DNA from: Aureispira sp.
Lineage (GTDB): Bacteria; Bacteroidota; Bacteroidia; Chitinophagales; Saprospiraceae
Direction: 5' to 3'
Assembly: GCA_024222455.1 (NCBI GenBank)
Contig: JAAEPD010000201.1
Span: 1 to 34,007 of the forward strand
DNA length: 34,007 nt
The position numbers and the translations under genes were made by a program. A model generated the notes under the pieces. The model had not been told where the DNA came from. It searched no databases and was given only the letters and a program-made list of their open reading frames with translations. Every line of letters begins with the position of its first letter. Positions within the stretch are counted from its first letter, which is position 1. This document shows positions 22,781 to 32,338 of this stretch, one piece after another.

Positions 22781-25753
22781 TTATTTGAATAAAGGACTTT
22801 GCAATGTGGCATTAGTTTTTGCCCAATCTTGTATTTCTTGCATAGATTTCCCCCATTGTTCTACATTCTCCATACCAAATCCAAAATCTGCACACACAGC
22901 ATCTGTAAACATTCCTATATGGGACCAAATACTTCCTCCTGTTGTCATACTAGGGAATGGATCACTTTTACTTGATTTAAAGACACCAAGACTTTGTAAT
23001 TTTTTTCTAAGAGTTAACGTTCTAGCAATTGTGAAATCCCAGCCACCATACCAAGAACTGCTTCCTTTTGCTCTAAGTACTGCATCATTTTTGAGCCAAT
23101 GAGCGAACATTAGTTTTTCAAACTTTTCAGATAATCCGTCTATACTAATATTGGCAGTTTCTACAATTAATTTATCAACAGATGACTGTAATGCTTGGTT
23201 AAATATGGTATAATTTGCCTTATCTGTAGCTAAATCACTTTTGGTGTTTTTTAGACCACTTTCAGGCTTCATTTCTACTTCTAGTGTATTATGAATTTGT
23301 CCACTATTGAGGTCTATATAATTTAGAATGGTAACTTTAATATTTTCAATAGCTGTAGTTAGGTCATCAAAACCTATTTGGGTAGAATCAAATATGAACT
23401 CAGCATCACCTTTATATTTTTCATCTTTCCCATTGCTCCATTTAATAGCAACATCTGCAAGTTTAGCTGTTAATTGGTTTTTTCCTTCAGTAATAAGACC
23501 ACCTATTTTACTTTTTGTTATTGCTGAATTGATATTAAGAGCAGATGTAGCTAAATTGATGACACTCCCAAACATTAGTTCTGCAAAGTCTTTTCTAAGT
23601 TTATTATCTTCAACTATTGTTTGCTTACAACTACTTAACACTCCTTCAAAGCGTTCTTTAGCAAGTTTATATTCTAGGCGTACTTCATGTACTTTTTGAT
23701 AAAACTCATCAATAGCAAATTTTGTACGGTCTAACCAATTACGACTAGACTCTCTATGGTTTTTATAGGTTTCGACTGCTAACCATGCTTGTTTAGAGTT
23801 TCCACTTGATTTTCTACTAGGACTTTTCATTAATGCATCTAACAAGGCAAATTCTATATCTTGCTGATTAGGCAAGACAAAATTAGGCATAGTTTGTAAT
23901 TCTACAAAAATATTAATATCTCCATCTTTTTTAAATTTGGCAAGAAGCATATCAAAAAAAGCTTGTTCATCAATTGACTGTATAGCATTATTCCACAATG
24001 AAGCCAAAGGTTCTGTAGTTATTTTGTCTTTGGGGTCTATTTCTCCATCTCCTTCTTTTAGTTTAGTTAATATTCCTTCAGAGATATGACTTGCTCGGAA
24101 ATCTTTGCTGAATGCCTTTTCTTTTAAGTAATCTAAAAAAGATGCTAATTTAAACTTTGTGCCACCAAAATTATATCTATAAATAGCTTGAACAGCATTT
24201 CCCATAAATATAGCAGCACTATTTTTCCAAACATTTAAGGAATTTAAAACATCTTGTTTGCTAAATCCAAGAGTAGCCACATCAAAAATACGTGTTAAAT
24301 CAGGATAATTAGGGAAATATAGATCTGTAAAGTCACCAAAATCCTTTGGTTCAAATTCGAGAGCTTTTTCCTTACCTAGAATATTCCAAAAATCTATAGT
24401 TAAATGATCTAAGTCGTATGTATGGTTTTCTAAAATATCAGCAATTTTTTTTGATAATATTTGAGTGCCATTATTAATGATTTCTGTTGTTAATTTTATA
24501 TCAAGGGAAGCTTTCAGTTTAGCTAAATAGGAGTTATAGGGAGGAAATTTAACCGATTGAGCAAACCATGCATTCAACATAGACTTAAAATCACCTTCAA
24601 TTACAATATGATCATGCTTCAGATCTTTGAGATCATTTCCTAACTTTTCTACAAAACCCTGCTCAACAGCGTTCTTTATAAGTTCTTTTAACTTATTAAA
24701 ATCAGGATCTTTTTCTATAAAGCAAGCGTCAGTTTGGTCTAAGGATTTTACTAGAATCTTATTAAAGTCTATTTGCTCTAAATTTTTATCTATATAGTCA
24801 GGTGCTGTAATATTAGCATCTCTAGTTGCTGTAAAACTAGGCCAACTAATATCATTAAAGCACTTGACAAAATCAGCTAATTCTTTATTCTCTTTTCCTA
24901 TACACTTACTAATAGATGATTCTATCTCTTTAAAAATAGGATGTTGATTACGAAGTGTCTTAAAAGCATTTTTAAGATTGACCTTTAATTCAGTTGCTAG
25001 TATAACACAAGATTTATATTGACCTTTTTCAGTTGTATTAATCACTCCAAAAAATTGATTTTCAAAATTCTTAATGCTAATATTATAATCTTCTTTTGTT
25101 AGGATATAACAATTTTTGTATAATTATGATAGGATATTACATAGCTGATCAATATTAGGAGAGGTCGAAATTCCTACTTTTTTTAATTTGGGATAATTAG
25201 CTATAAAGTAAGGTATAACAGGCTTTTCTATATCTTTTATAGACTGAATAGTTTTAGCTGCGCCTATTTTTCCTAATGATTGAATTGCTGTATTAAATGT
25301 GGTGTTAGCTACAGTAATCATTTTGTTCCATAAATCTTTGAATTTTAGTTCTCCTGACAAATTGTCTAAATAACTTTGAATTTGTTTCCAAAAAAGTTCT
25401 TTAAAAATATCATGTCCAAGATTGTCATCACCTCCTTTTTCAAAGAAATCTTTGAGTGCAGTCAATTTATGTGTTGTAATAAGTGGATCAATCTTTTTGG
25501 TAGTTAAAAATTTAGCAGATAGTGATCTATTTTTAAACTGACCTAGTTCTTTATCTATAAGGCTCTTTCTAAATTCTTTAATAGCTATTATTACATTTAC
25601 AAGCTCTGAGACTTTATCTCTAGGTCCAATTAGTTCCTCTTTCTGCTCCACTCCAAAAGTCAACTCCTTCCCCAACTGCTGCACCACCGCATCATATTTA
25701 CCACCAAGCGCTTTATTAATTATGCTCAATTCTTCAAATTCTTGTTTATTCAT
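22781..25753 (-). pseudogene. Large helical protein gene interrupted by one in-frame TAA
   Basis: Two open segments on the minus strand (25753-25124, 209 codons; 25045-22781, 754 codons from a GTG) are in the same frame. The sequence between them is open apart from one TAA at 25126-25124. Read through, the ~990-residue product aligns with the 504-residue protein at 21068-22582 without a gap over the stop: QLCNILS-stop-LYKNCYIL against LLFQKIATLYKYGYEL. So the stop replaces a single residue in conserved sequence. The product lacks a signal peptide and is helical, with coiled-coil-like segments (VHEVRLEYKLAKERFEGVL). A moderately hydrophobic stretch (LMFGSVINLATSALNI) follows, and the C-terminus is aromatic (SSSWYGGWDF, GGSIWSHIGMF). 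An internal repeat is visible: LKFKDLWNKM...IPYFIANYPKL and LTIDFWNIL...LYFPNYPDLTRI. It lies 23 bp behind the coiled-coil gene at 25777. Confidence 0.75.
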
Positions 25754-25776
25754 AATTCTTTGTTTTTAGGGTAAGT

Positions 25777-26325
25777 TTATACAGTTTCTACATTGGCAGG
25801 AATAGAGATCGCAGCCAAGCCCTTTTCAGCTAGACTCACATTTGCCTTTTTGACCAATTCCCAAAAGCGTTTCTCCAAAGGTGCTTGAAGTTCCTTAGAT
25901 TTAAGCTGTACATCCAAAGCCTTTAGCCACTTATCTACAGCTTTTTTACGACTGCTAAGCAATTTGCCTTGGCGATCTAGTGTTTTTTGAGGAATCTGTT
26001 TGTATAAACTGTCTAAATTGTCAACCAATTTGTGGTAGTGCAACAAGAATTTAAGATTAGCTTGAGGTTGGCTAGTGAACTTATTGAGGTAATCAAAGTT
26101 CTTATTGTATAGCTCATTAAATTCAGCAACAGCATTAGAGTTTTCCTCTTTTTTAGCCTTTTGTTGAGCCGAAATTTGCTTGATTAACTTTTGGTATTCC
26201 TTTATTTGGAGGTAAGCAGCTTTTTGGGCTGCATCCAAAGTATTAGGAGCTTGCTTTAGGAGTGCTTCATATGTTTTAATATACTTTTGACAATTCTGCC
26301 AAAGTAATAATAATTGTTCTTTCAT
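25777..26325 (-). CDS. Small coiled-coil protein of unknown function
   Basis: The 182-residue protein has no signal peptide and is helical almost throughout (LWQNCQKYIKTYEALLKQ, IKEYQKLIKQISAQQKAKK). The heptad-like spacing suggests coiled coils, with long hydrophilic helices to the end (LLSSRKKAVDKWLKALDVQ). It is the first gene of the operon with the interrupted large gene, 23 bp downstream. Its N-terminal pattern, 'L-x2-C-[QR]-[KR]-x-IK', is faintly like the start of the 1043-residue protein (LKQCRRLIKLLELYK), but short helical segments match easily by chance. I would treat it as an accessory, chaperone-like or structural partner at most; function is unknown. Confidence 0.8.
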   Translation of the reverse strand: MKEQLLLLWQNCQKYIKTYEALLKQAPNTLDAAQKAAYLQIKEYQKLIKQISAQQKAKKEENSNAVAEFNELYNKNFDYLNKFTSQPQANLKFLLHYHKLVDNLDSLYKQIPQKTLDRQGKLLSSRKKAVDKWLKALDVQLKSKELQAPLEKRFWELVKKANVSLAEKGLAAISIPANVETV

Positions 26326-26360
26326 GGTTTAATTGGTTTGGTTTTGTAAATTGAATCGTG

Positions 26361-26391
26361 CCAATATAAGTTTTTAAATAAGAAAAAGCAA
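26361..26391 (-). promoter_or_regulatory. Possible promoter of the coiled-coil/large-protein operon
   Basis: On the minus strand TTG (26391-26389) and TATATTGG (26368-26361) are 20 bp apart. The -7 box deviates from TAnnTTTG at one position. It lies 36 bp upstream of the start of the coiled-coil gene. Confidence 0.35.
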
Positions 26392-26488
26392 GCAAGATTG
26401 ATACTTATAACAACCAGTACTATGCTTAATCTTGCAAATTTGGATGGTCTAAATTCTAATGTCAAACAGTCTAATAATCTAAAATAAA

Positions 26489-28546
26489 ATGCAACATAAA
26501 CACAGCAATCACCTAGCCCAAGAAACTAGCCCCTACCTACTCCAGCACGCCCACAATCCAGTCGATTGGTATCCTTGGGGAGATGAGGCCTTTGCCAAAG
26601 CAAAAGCAGAAGGCAAGCCTATTTTGGTGAGTATAGGTTATTCTACTTGCCATTGGTGTCATGTCATGGAGCGAGAGTCCTTTGAAGATGAGCAGGTAGC
26701 CGATTATATGAACAAATATTTTGTGAATATAAAGGTAGATAGAGAAGAACGACCAGATGTAGATAGCATCTATATGGAAGCGGTGCAAGTGATTATGAAT
26801 GGTGGAGGTGGCTGGCCTCTCAACTGTTTTTTGCTGCCTGATGGCAAACCCTTTTTTGGAGGGACATACTTTCCCCCTAGGCCAGCACATGGACGAGCCT
26901 CTTGGTCACAAGTGCTGAGCAATATTGCAAGAGCTTTTTATGAACGCTATGAAGAGGTGAGCAGTCAAGCTGCTCAGATAATGGATTATGTCAAAAAATC
27001 AGACGGACAGTTTACCAGCACTTTGGATGTGTCTACTAAAGTAGAGGATAAGTTTACTCAAGCTACATTAGATACTACTTTTGAAAGTTTGAAAGATGGT
27101 TTTGATACCCAAGATGGAGGTTTTGGTGGAGCGCCAAAATTCCCCTCTACTATGTCGCTACGCTATTGCCTAAATTACCATTATTACACTAAAAATAAGG
27201 CAGCTTTAGAACATGTAGAACTCTCTTTGGATAAGATGATAATGGGAGGCATTTATGATCAAGTTGGAGGTGGTTTTGCTCGCTATAGTGTAGATAGAGA
27301 ATGGTTGGCTCCACATTTCGAAAAAATGCTGTATGACAATGCCTTATTGGTAGGTCTGATGGCAGATGCTTATTTGGTAACTAAGAAAGAACTGTACAAA
27401 GAAACAATAGAAGAAACACTAACTTGGGTAGAGCGAGAGATGCTGAATGCAGAAGGTGGCTTTTATTCGGCCTTGGATGCAGATTCGGAAGGTGTAGAAG
27501 GGAAATATTATGTTTGGCAAAAGTCAGAAATAGAACAGGTTTTGGGAGAAAAGGCAACCTTGTTTTGTCAGTTTTATGATATAACAGAAGGGGGAAATTG
27601 GGAGCATAGCAATATTCCTAGGCGATTGTTTACTTTTGAAGATTTTGTAGCTGCAAAAAACTTAAACTTAGAAGAGTTTAAGAGTGAAATGGCAACTTGT
27701 AGAGCCAAGTTATTTGACTATAGAGAAACTCGTATCCGACCGGGGTTGGATGATAAATCCTTGCTAGATTGGAATGTTTTGATGATTACAGCCTATTGTA
27801 AGGCTTATAAGGCATTAGGAAAAGAAGAATATAAAACTACAGCACTTTCTGCAATAGCTTTTGTTTTGGATAAATACAAAACAGATCAGGCATCACATTT
27901 ATACCATACCTACAAAAATGGAGAAGCTAAGTATCATGCATTTTTGGATGATTATGCTTGGTTGATCAATGCCTTACTAGAGGTCTATTCCATTAGTTTT
28001 GATAAACAGTGGATAGAAAAAGCAACAACCTATGCAGAATTGGTTTTAGAAGAGTTTTTAGATGAAGAAGATCACTTATTCTACTTTACATCCTCCAAAC
28101 AACAAGATGTTATTCTCCGCAAAAAAGATTTATACGACAATGCAACACCTTCTGGAAACGCTACAATGCTCCACAACTTGCAGCAATTAGCATTGATTCT
28201 AGATCGACCAAGCTATCAAGAACAGGCAGATAAAATGCTCTTGACCATGCAACAGAGCATCATGAAATATCCACAATCTTTTTCTCGTTGGGCTAATGCT
28301 ATGTATGCAACAGTACATGCTCCCAAAGAGCTAGCAGTGGTTGGACCTAACTATGCAAGTTTGACTAAAGAAATTTATCAACAATTTATACCTAACAGCA
28401 TTTTGATGGCTGCTCCAAAGGCAGATGAAAGTTTACCATTATTGGCAGGAAGAGATACAGGAGAGGATACTCTTATTTTTGTATGTAGTAACTATACCTG
28501 TCAGTTACCGACAGCTACAGTAGATAAAATGTTGGAACAATTGTAA
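26489..28546 (+). CDS. Thioredoxin-fold protein of the YyaL/SPATA20 (DUF255) family
   Basis: The 685-residue protein has an N-terminal thioredoxin-like domain with a CxxC motif (Cys54-His-Trp-Cys57 in [17 protein letters not shown]), followed by [18 protein letters not shown] and [26 protein letters not shown]. An (alpha/alpha)-barrel glycosidase-like region follows ([68 protein letters not shown]). This is the complete, very conserved YyaL/SPATA20 architecture at its usual length. The function of the family is not settled: a redox or sugar-epimerase role has been suggested from the fold. It begins with [21 protein letters not shown], the standard N-terminus. It stands alone, diverging from the coiled-coil operon. 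Confidence 0.95.
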   Translation: MQHKHSNHLAQETSPYLLQHAHNPVDWYPWGDEAFAKAKAEGKPILVSIGYSTCHWCHVMERESFEDEQVADYMNKYFVNIKVDREERPDVDSIYMEAVQVIMNGGGGWPLNCFLLPDGKPFFGGTYFPPRPAHGRASWSQVLSNIARAFYERYEEVSSQAAQIMDYVKKSDGQFTSTLDVSTKVEDKFTQATLDTTFESLKDGFDTQDGGFGGAPKFPSTMSLRYCLNYHYYTKNKAALEHVELSLDKMIMGGIYDQVGGGFARYSVDREWLAPHFEKMLYDNALLVGLMADAYLVTKKELYKETIEETLTWVEREMLNAEGGFYSALDADSEGVEGKYYVWQKSEIEQVLGEKATLFCQFYDITEGGNWEHSNIPRRLFTFEDFVAAKNLNLEEFKSEMATCRAKLFDYRETRIRPGLDDKSLLDWNVLMITAYCKAYKALGKEEYKTTALSAIAFVLDKYKTDQASHLYHTYKNGEAKYHAFLDDYAWLINALLEVYSISFDKQWIEKATTYAELVLEEFLDEEDHLFYFTSSKQQDVILRKKDLYDNATPSGNATMLHNLQQLALILDRPSYQEQADKMLLTMQQSIMKYPQSFSRWANAMYATVHAPKELAVVGPNYASLTKEIYQQFIPNSILMAAPKADESLPLLAGRDTGEDTLIFVCSNYTCQLPTATVDKMLEQL

Positions 28547-28725
28547 CCTTTTTAGGGACTTGCATTATACAATCAAACTAAACCTTAAAATTTTTATCAA
28601 ATCTTAGCGTTGTAGTTTGGTGTATTTAGCAAGTTGAGTGGTTGCGATTATGAAAAAGAGGAATTGGCTGTTTCGAAGTTCATAGTGATCCTTGACTGAA
28701 TCAAAGACATTAAACAAGAGTATAT

Positions 28726-28757
28726 AGGGCTGCTTTAGGGGCAGCCCTTTCTCTTTT
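28726..28757. terminator. Terminator between convergent genes
   Basis: AGGGCTGC (28726-28733) pairs with GCAGCCCT (28741-28748) around TTTAGGG. A T-rich tail follows on the plus strand and ends at the stop of the minus-strand aminopeptidase gene. It mainly serves the plus-strand YyaL-type gene. About 140 bp upstream, ATACAATCAAACTA and TAGTTTGGTGTAT form a longer-range inverted repeat of unknown meaning. Confidence 0.7.
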
Positions 28758-31700
28758 TTAGAACTCAAAATTAGGTGCAATATCTAATGGATTGAGGCGA
28801 TGTAGATTCAAGCTAAAGCTAATTCTTCGGAAGAAATTTCCTTGACTCTTGAGCTGATTCATTAGTTTTTTATCACCAAATAACGGAATGTATAATCCTG
28901 CTGCACCATCCCAAATATCAATCATAAGCCCCCCATTAAAAAACAGTTGCTGATCTGGACTAGCAATATTAACAGAAGGAGCAGAATTTTTGTAAAAACC
29001 AAAATCCATATAAGGCTTTATTTTTACATATTTGGTGCGCCAAGGCAACTTGATTGGAACATCAGCCTTGAAGTTTAAAGCAAAAATAAAGATATTGCTG
29101 CGTCCATCACTAGTAGCTTGTGCTATTGGCGTTTTGAACCCACCTTCTCGGATAGCAACCTGTTGTTCAAAGAAATTACCCTGTTCTCTACGTCCAACAT
29201 AATAACTATCGTAATGATAATCATTCAAGTTTCTAGAAGCTAATTGCAAAGGCATATTTCCAAAGTCTCTATCTGTATGGAAAACAAAACCACCCATATA
29301 CATTCGGATATCTACACTCCACAATGGGCTATAATTAAATTTGAAGTTACCTTCAGTACTTAATTTTACATAGTGCTCTTTCTCTCCTACATCATTGTAA
29401 TTGGCATATTCAACCGCTGCTGTTATATCAAAAGGAGTGATTGGATGATTATATTCATGTCTGTATTGTACACGATGTGTTGTTCTTAGACCAGTTGCTT
29501 TTCCTCTGAATACTAGGTTGGTATCAACCCTTTCTATTGAAGGACTTTCGTCAAAAATGAGAATATTATCCATACGTAAGAAATGTCTAGAATAATCTCG
29601 AAGCGATTTTCGAGCAAATTCTATATCTATGTAAGGATTGATACGATAGTAGCGTAGGTCATAACCAAAGGTTTCATTAGAAGATCGATTAAAACTGCGT
29701 CCTCCCAAACCAATAGTTAAGCGCTGAAAAGGCTTTTTGCCATGTGTAGGGATAAAATTGTATTTGAATTCGAACATACCAATAGGAGATAGCGAACCAA
29801 TACCAAACATAGGCGCTACAACATACTGAAACTTGCGTACAGGAACCGTCAAGTTATAGGTAGCCAACCCAAACATAAAACCATCATAGCAATTGAATCC
29901 AAGCAATGGAACCATATTGACTCTAGGTTTTTCAGGGTTGTTAAAATTAGCGCCAAATTGTAATTTAGTGCGTTCCCCTTTTTTCAAAACACCTGTAGTA
30001 TAATGGATGTTATTATTCCGATCTATTTCAGGCATTTCCTCTAGAGGGTCTATTATATAATACCAAACATCTTCCGATTGATTGACCTCCAAGGTCGTAT
30101 CTTGTTTAGGATCTAGACCATTAAACCAAGTAACATTGAGAATAGAATCGCCAAAATCTACAGCCGAAACAGAGAATGGAGCGGCTATATCACCTTTGTT
30201 TTTAATGGTTAACTCTGCTTTGTCCTCCTTGTGGCAACAAGAATGATGAGTACAAGCATAATCTATTTGTTTAGTGCTGTTGATTACATTATCAAAGAAC
30301 CAATCTAGAGGTTTGTCCGTGCCATCCTCAAATACCTTTTTAAGGTCGCTAGGTTGTGGGTGTTTGAACTTCCATTTATTATAATAATCTTGTAAGATTG
30401 AATCCATTTTAGCTCGACCTAAATAAGTTTGCAGATATCTAAAGGATAGGGTAGGTTTAGCATAAGCACAGAGGTAGTAATTTATCTCAATATTGTCGGC
30501 AGAAGGCGTATTTATAGCTTGTTCTTCTCCCTTGCTGGCTTGTAGTAAGTAAGCTAAATATTCTACACGAGGGTAGGTATCATAGTACTTTTCCATATAG
30601 CGAGACTCTACATAGCTGTTCCACCCTTCATCCATCCAAGCATGTTCACGTTCGTTGCTCCCCAAAATTCCATAAAACCAATTATGACCAATTTCATGTG
30701 TAATCACATTGTCCAAACCTTCAGCGAACCTCGCTTTACCTATAATTGTGACCATAGGATATTCCATCCCACTTCCTGCATTCAATGCACCTTGCACAGC
30801 AGTTGCTTGAGGGTAAGGATATTCCCCAACTACTTCTGAATAGAACTGGACACTCCTGTTGACATAGTTGATCGCATCTTTCCAGATACCAGCCTCTATA
30901 TTCGTAAACATGGAGTAAGTCTCTATTGATTTACCCGATTTTAGGGCAACTTTACTTTTGTGAACATAATAACGCTTATCTGCAAACCAAGCAAAGTCAT
31001 GAACTTGATCTGCGGTGTAATGTATTGTTTTTAGAGTAGGAGAAGAGGCAGGAAAGTGATGAAATTTAGCCTCAAGTTCTTCAAAATTTAGTTTTTTGTC
31101 AGCTTTTGATTTTTCTGTTAGAAATGCTTTTTCACTTTCTGTTTGTAGTTGCCCACTAGCACCCACAACATAGTTATTTGGTAAGGTGATTTTTACATCA
31201 AAAGAACCAAACTCCGAAAAGAACTCCCCTTGATCTAAATAAGGCATGGTGTGCCAGCCCTTATTATCATAAACAGCTGGCTTAGGGTACCATTGCGTGA
31301 TCTGATAAGATTCTCCTTCATGGCCTAATCTAGATACTGTTTTAGGTAGTTTTACTCGAAAAGGGGTTTTTATAATTACTTGCTGACCTGGTTTTATAGG
31401 TTTGGTTAGAGAAAGTTTTGCAATATCTATATGGCCATCATGTACAGTTTCTTGTACAGGCTCATTGTCTACTGTGAATTGTAAACTGTCTATATAACCA
31501 CGATCCTTCTTTTTGCTAAAATAAAATCCTAAATCACCGTTTTCAGAAAGCTGTTTTGCAAAGGCTGTTTGACTGTTTTTGTAAGCATTCGGCCAAAGGT
31601 GGAAGTACAAGGCAGACAATGTGTCAGTAGAATTATTGGTATACGCAATCTTAATATTTCCCTCTAAATAATGATTGACATCATCTAAAGAAACCTCTAT

Positions 31701-31820
31701 TGTATAGTCTACATCTTGTTGGAAGTAGGGTTTTTCTTGAGCCTGTAAGACTACAATACTAAAAAAGCTAAGAAGTAGTATTGATAGGGTTTTAGTCGAT
31801 ATTTTTCTGATTGATTGCAT
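28758..31820 (-). CDS. M1-family aminopeptidase with probable C-terminal outer-membrane barrel
   Basis: From ATG 31820 the protein is 1020 residues with a Sec signal (KTLSILLLSFFSIVVLQAQ). An upstream ATG at 31862 would add 14 residues before it. The M1 peptidase core is complete. GSGMEYPMV (about 348-356) stands for the GxMEN exopeptidase motif. HEIGHNW (about 373-379) carries the zinc-binding HExxH, and the third zinc ligand is in HAWMDEGWNSYVE. M1 enzymes cleave N-terminal residues from peptides. After the helical domain comes a short Cys/His cluster (CTHHSCCHKED) and an Ig-like region. The final ~400 residues consist of alternating strands rich in aromatics (MFGLATYNLTVPVRKFQYVV, MFEFKYNFIPTHG, LTIGLGGRSF) and end in ...DIAPNFEF. 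A terminal Phe after strands is typical of outer-membrane beta barrels, so the enzyme may be anchored at the cell surface. Confidence 0.88.
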   Translation of the reverse strand: MQSIRKISTKTLSILLLSFFSIVVLQAQEKPYFQQDVDYTIEVSLDDVNHYLEGNIKIAYTNNSTDTLSALYFHLWPNAYKNSQTAFAKQLSENGDLGFYFSKKKDRGYIDSLQFTVDNEPVQETVHDGHIDIAKLSLTKPIKPGQQVIIKTPFRVKLPKTVSRLGHEGESYQITQWYPKPAVYDNKGWHTMPYLDQGEFFSEFGSFDVKITLPNNYVVGASGQLQTESEKAFLTEKSKADKKLNFEELEAKFHHFPASSPTLKTIHYTADQVHDFAWFADKRYYVHKSKVALKSGKSIETYSMFTNIEAGIWKDAINYVNRSVQFYSEVVGEYPYPQATAVQGALNAGSGMEYPMVTIIGKARFAEGLDNVITHEIGHNWFYGILGSNEREHAWMDEGWNSYVESRYMEKYYDTYPRVEYLAYLLQASKGEEQAINTPSADNIEINYYLCAYAKPTLSFRYLQTYLGRAKMDSILQDYYNKWKFKHPQPSDLKKVFEDGTDKPLDWFFDNVINSTKQIDYACTHHSCCHKEDKAELTIKNKGDIAAPFSVSAVDFGDSILNVTWFNGLDPKQDTTLEVNQSEDVWYYIIDPLEEMPEIDRNNNIHYTTGVLKKGERTKLQFGANFNNPEKPRVNMVPLLGFNCYDGFMFGLATYNLTVPVRKFQYVVAPMFGIGSLSPIGMFEFKYNFIPTHGKKPFQRLTIGLGGRSFNRSSNETFGYDLRYYRINPYIDIEFARKSLRDYSRHFLRMDNILIFDESPSIERVDTNLVFRGKATGLRTTHRVQYRHEYNHPITPFDITAAVEYANYNDVGEKEHYVKLSTEGNFKFNYSPLWSVDIRMYMGGFVFHTDRDFGNMPLQLASRNLNDYHYDSYYVGRREQGNFFEQQVAIREGGFKTPIAQATSDGRSNIFIFALNFKADVPIKLPWRTKYVKIKPYMDFGFYKNSAPSVNIASPDQQLFFNGGLMIDIWDGAAGLYIPLFGDKKLMNQLKSQGNFFRRISFSLNLHRLNPLDIAPNFEF

Positions 31821-32338
31821 GTGCTTGGTATTAGGAATATACAATTGTTTGGATGATAGCAATGGCTAAAATTAAAAAATACAAGGAACTATTAAAATAA
31901 GAGCTATTAAGATTTAAAGTATTACTAAAATACTGAAAAAAGGAACCTAATGGCATATACTTTGACTTATATACAGACATTCATTCATACAAAAAACGAA
32001 AAGTTCTGCGAATTAATAAACTATTATATAAATAGTGTTGTGTTAAAAATTGATAGTCAAAACTTTGAGATTTAGTTCTTGTCAAACTAAAAAATGTATA
32101 AATGAAGACTAACTATAGTACGCTAAAAAATAGCAAACTATTATACTAACAATAGCAATATAAGAATAGTGTTTGGATATAAGCAAAATAATGATTTTTG
32201 TCCGTTCTGCTGTTGAACTTGTCAATGTTTTGTTGTATCTTATATTTAATTCTGATATTGTTAAAAATCCTAAAACAGTAGAAAATACTTGAATATAAAA
32301 CAAGTTTTTTTACTCTTTCATTAACGAAAAATTATTGG
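31821..32338. other. 518-bp intergenic region between divergent genes
   Basis: This AT-rich spacer separates the aminopeptidase gene (minus) from the TPR gene (plus) and should hold both promoters, but I find no convincing TTG/TAnnTTTG pair. A 64-codon minus-strand frame (32109-32303, two hydrophobic segments) is present. It has no supporting signal and I do not call it a gene. No RNA gene, repeat or mobile-element end is evident. Confidence 0.5.

Noticed and set aside
32109-32303. 64-codon minus-strand frame with two hydrophobic segments
   Set aside because: No promoter, no neighbour support and AT-rich composition that yields such hydrophobic frames by chance.
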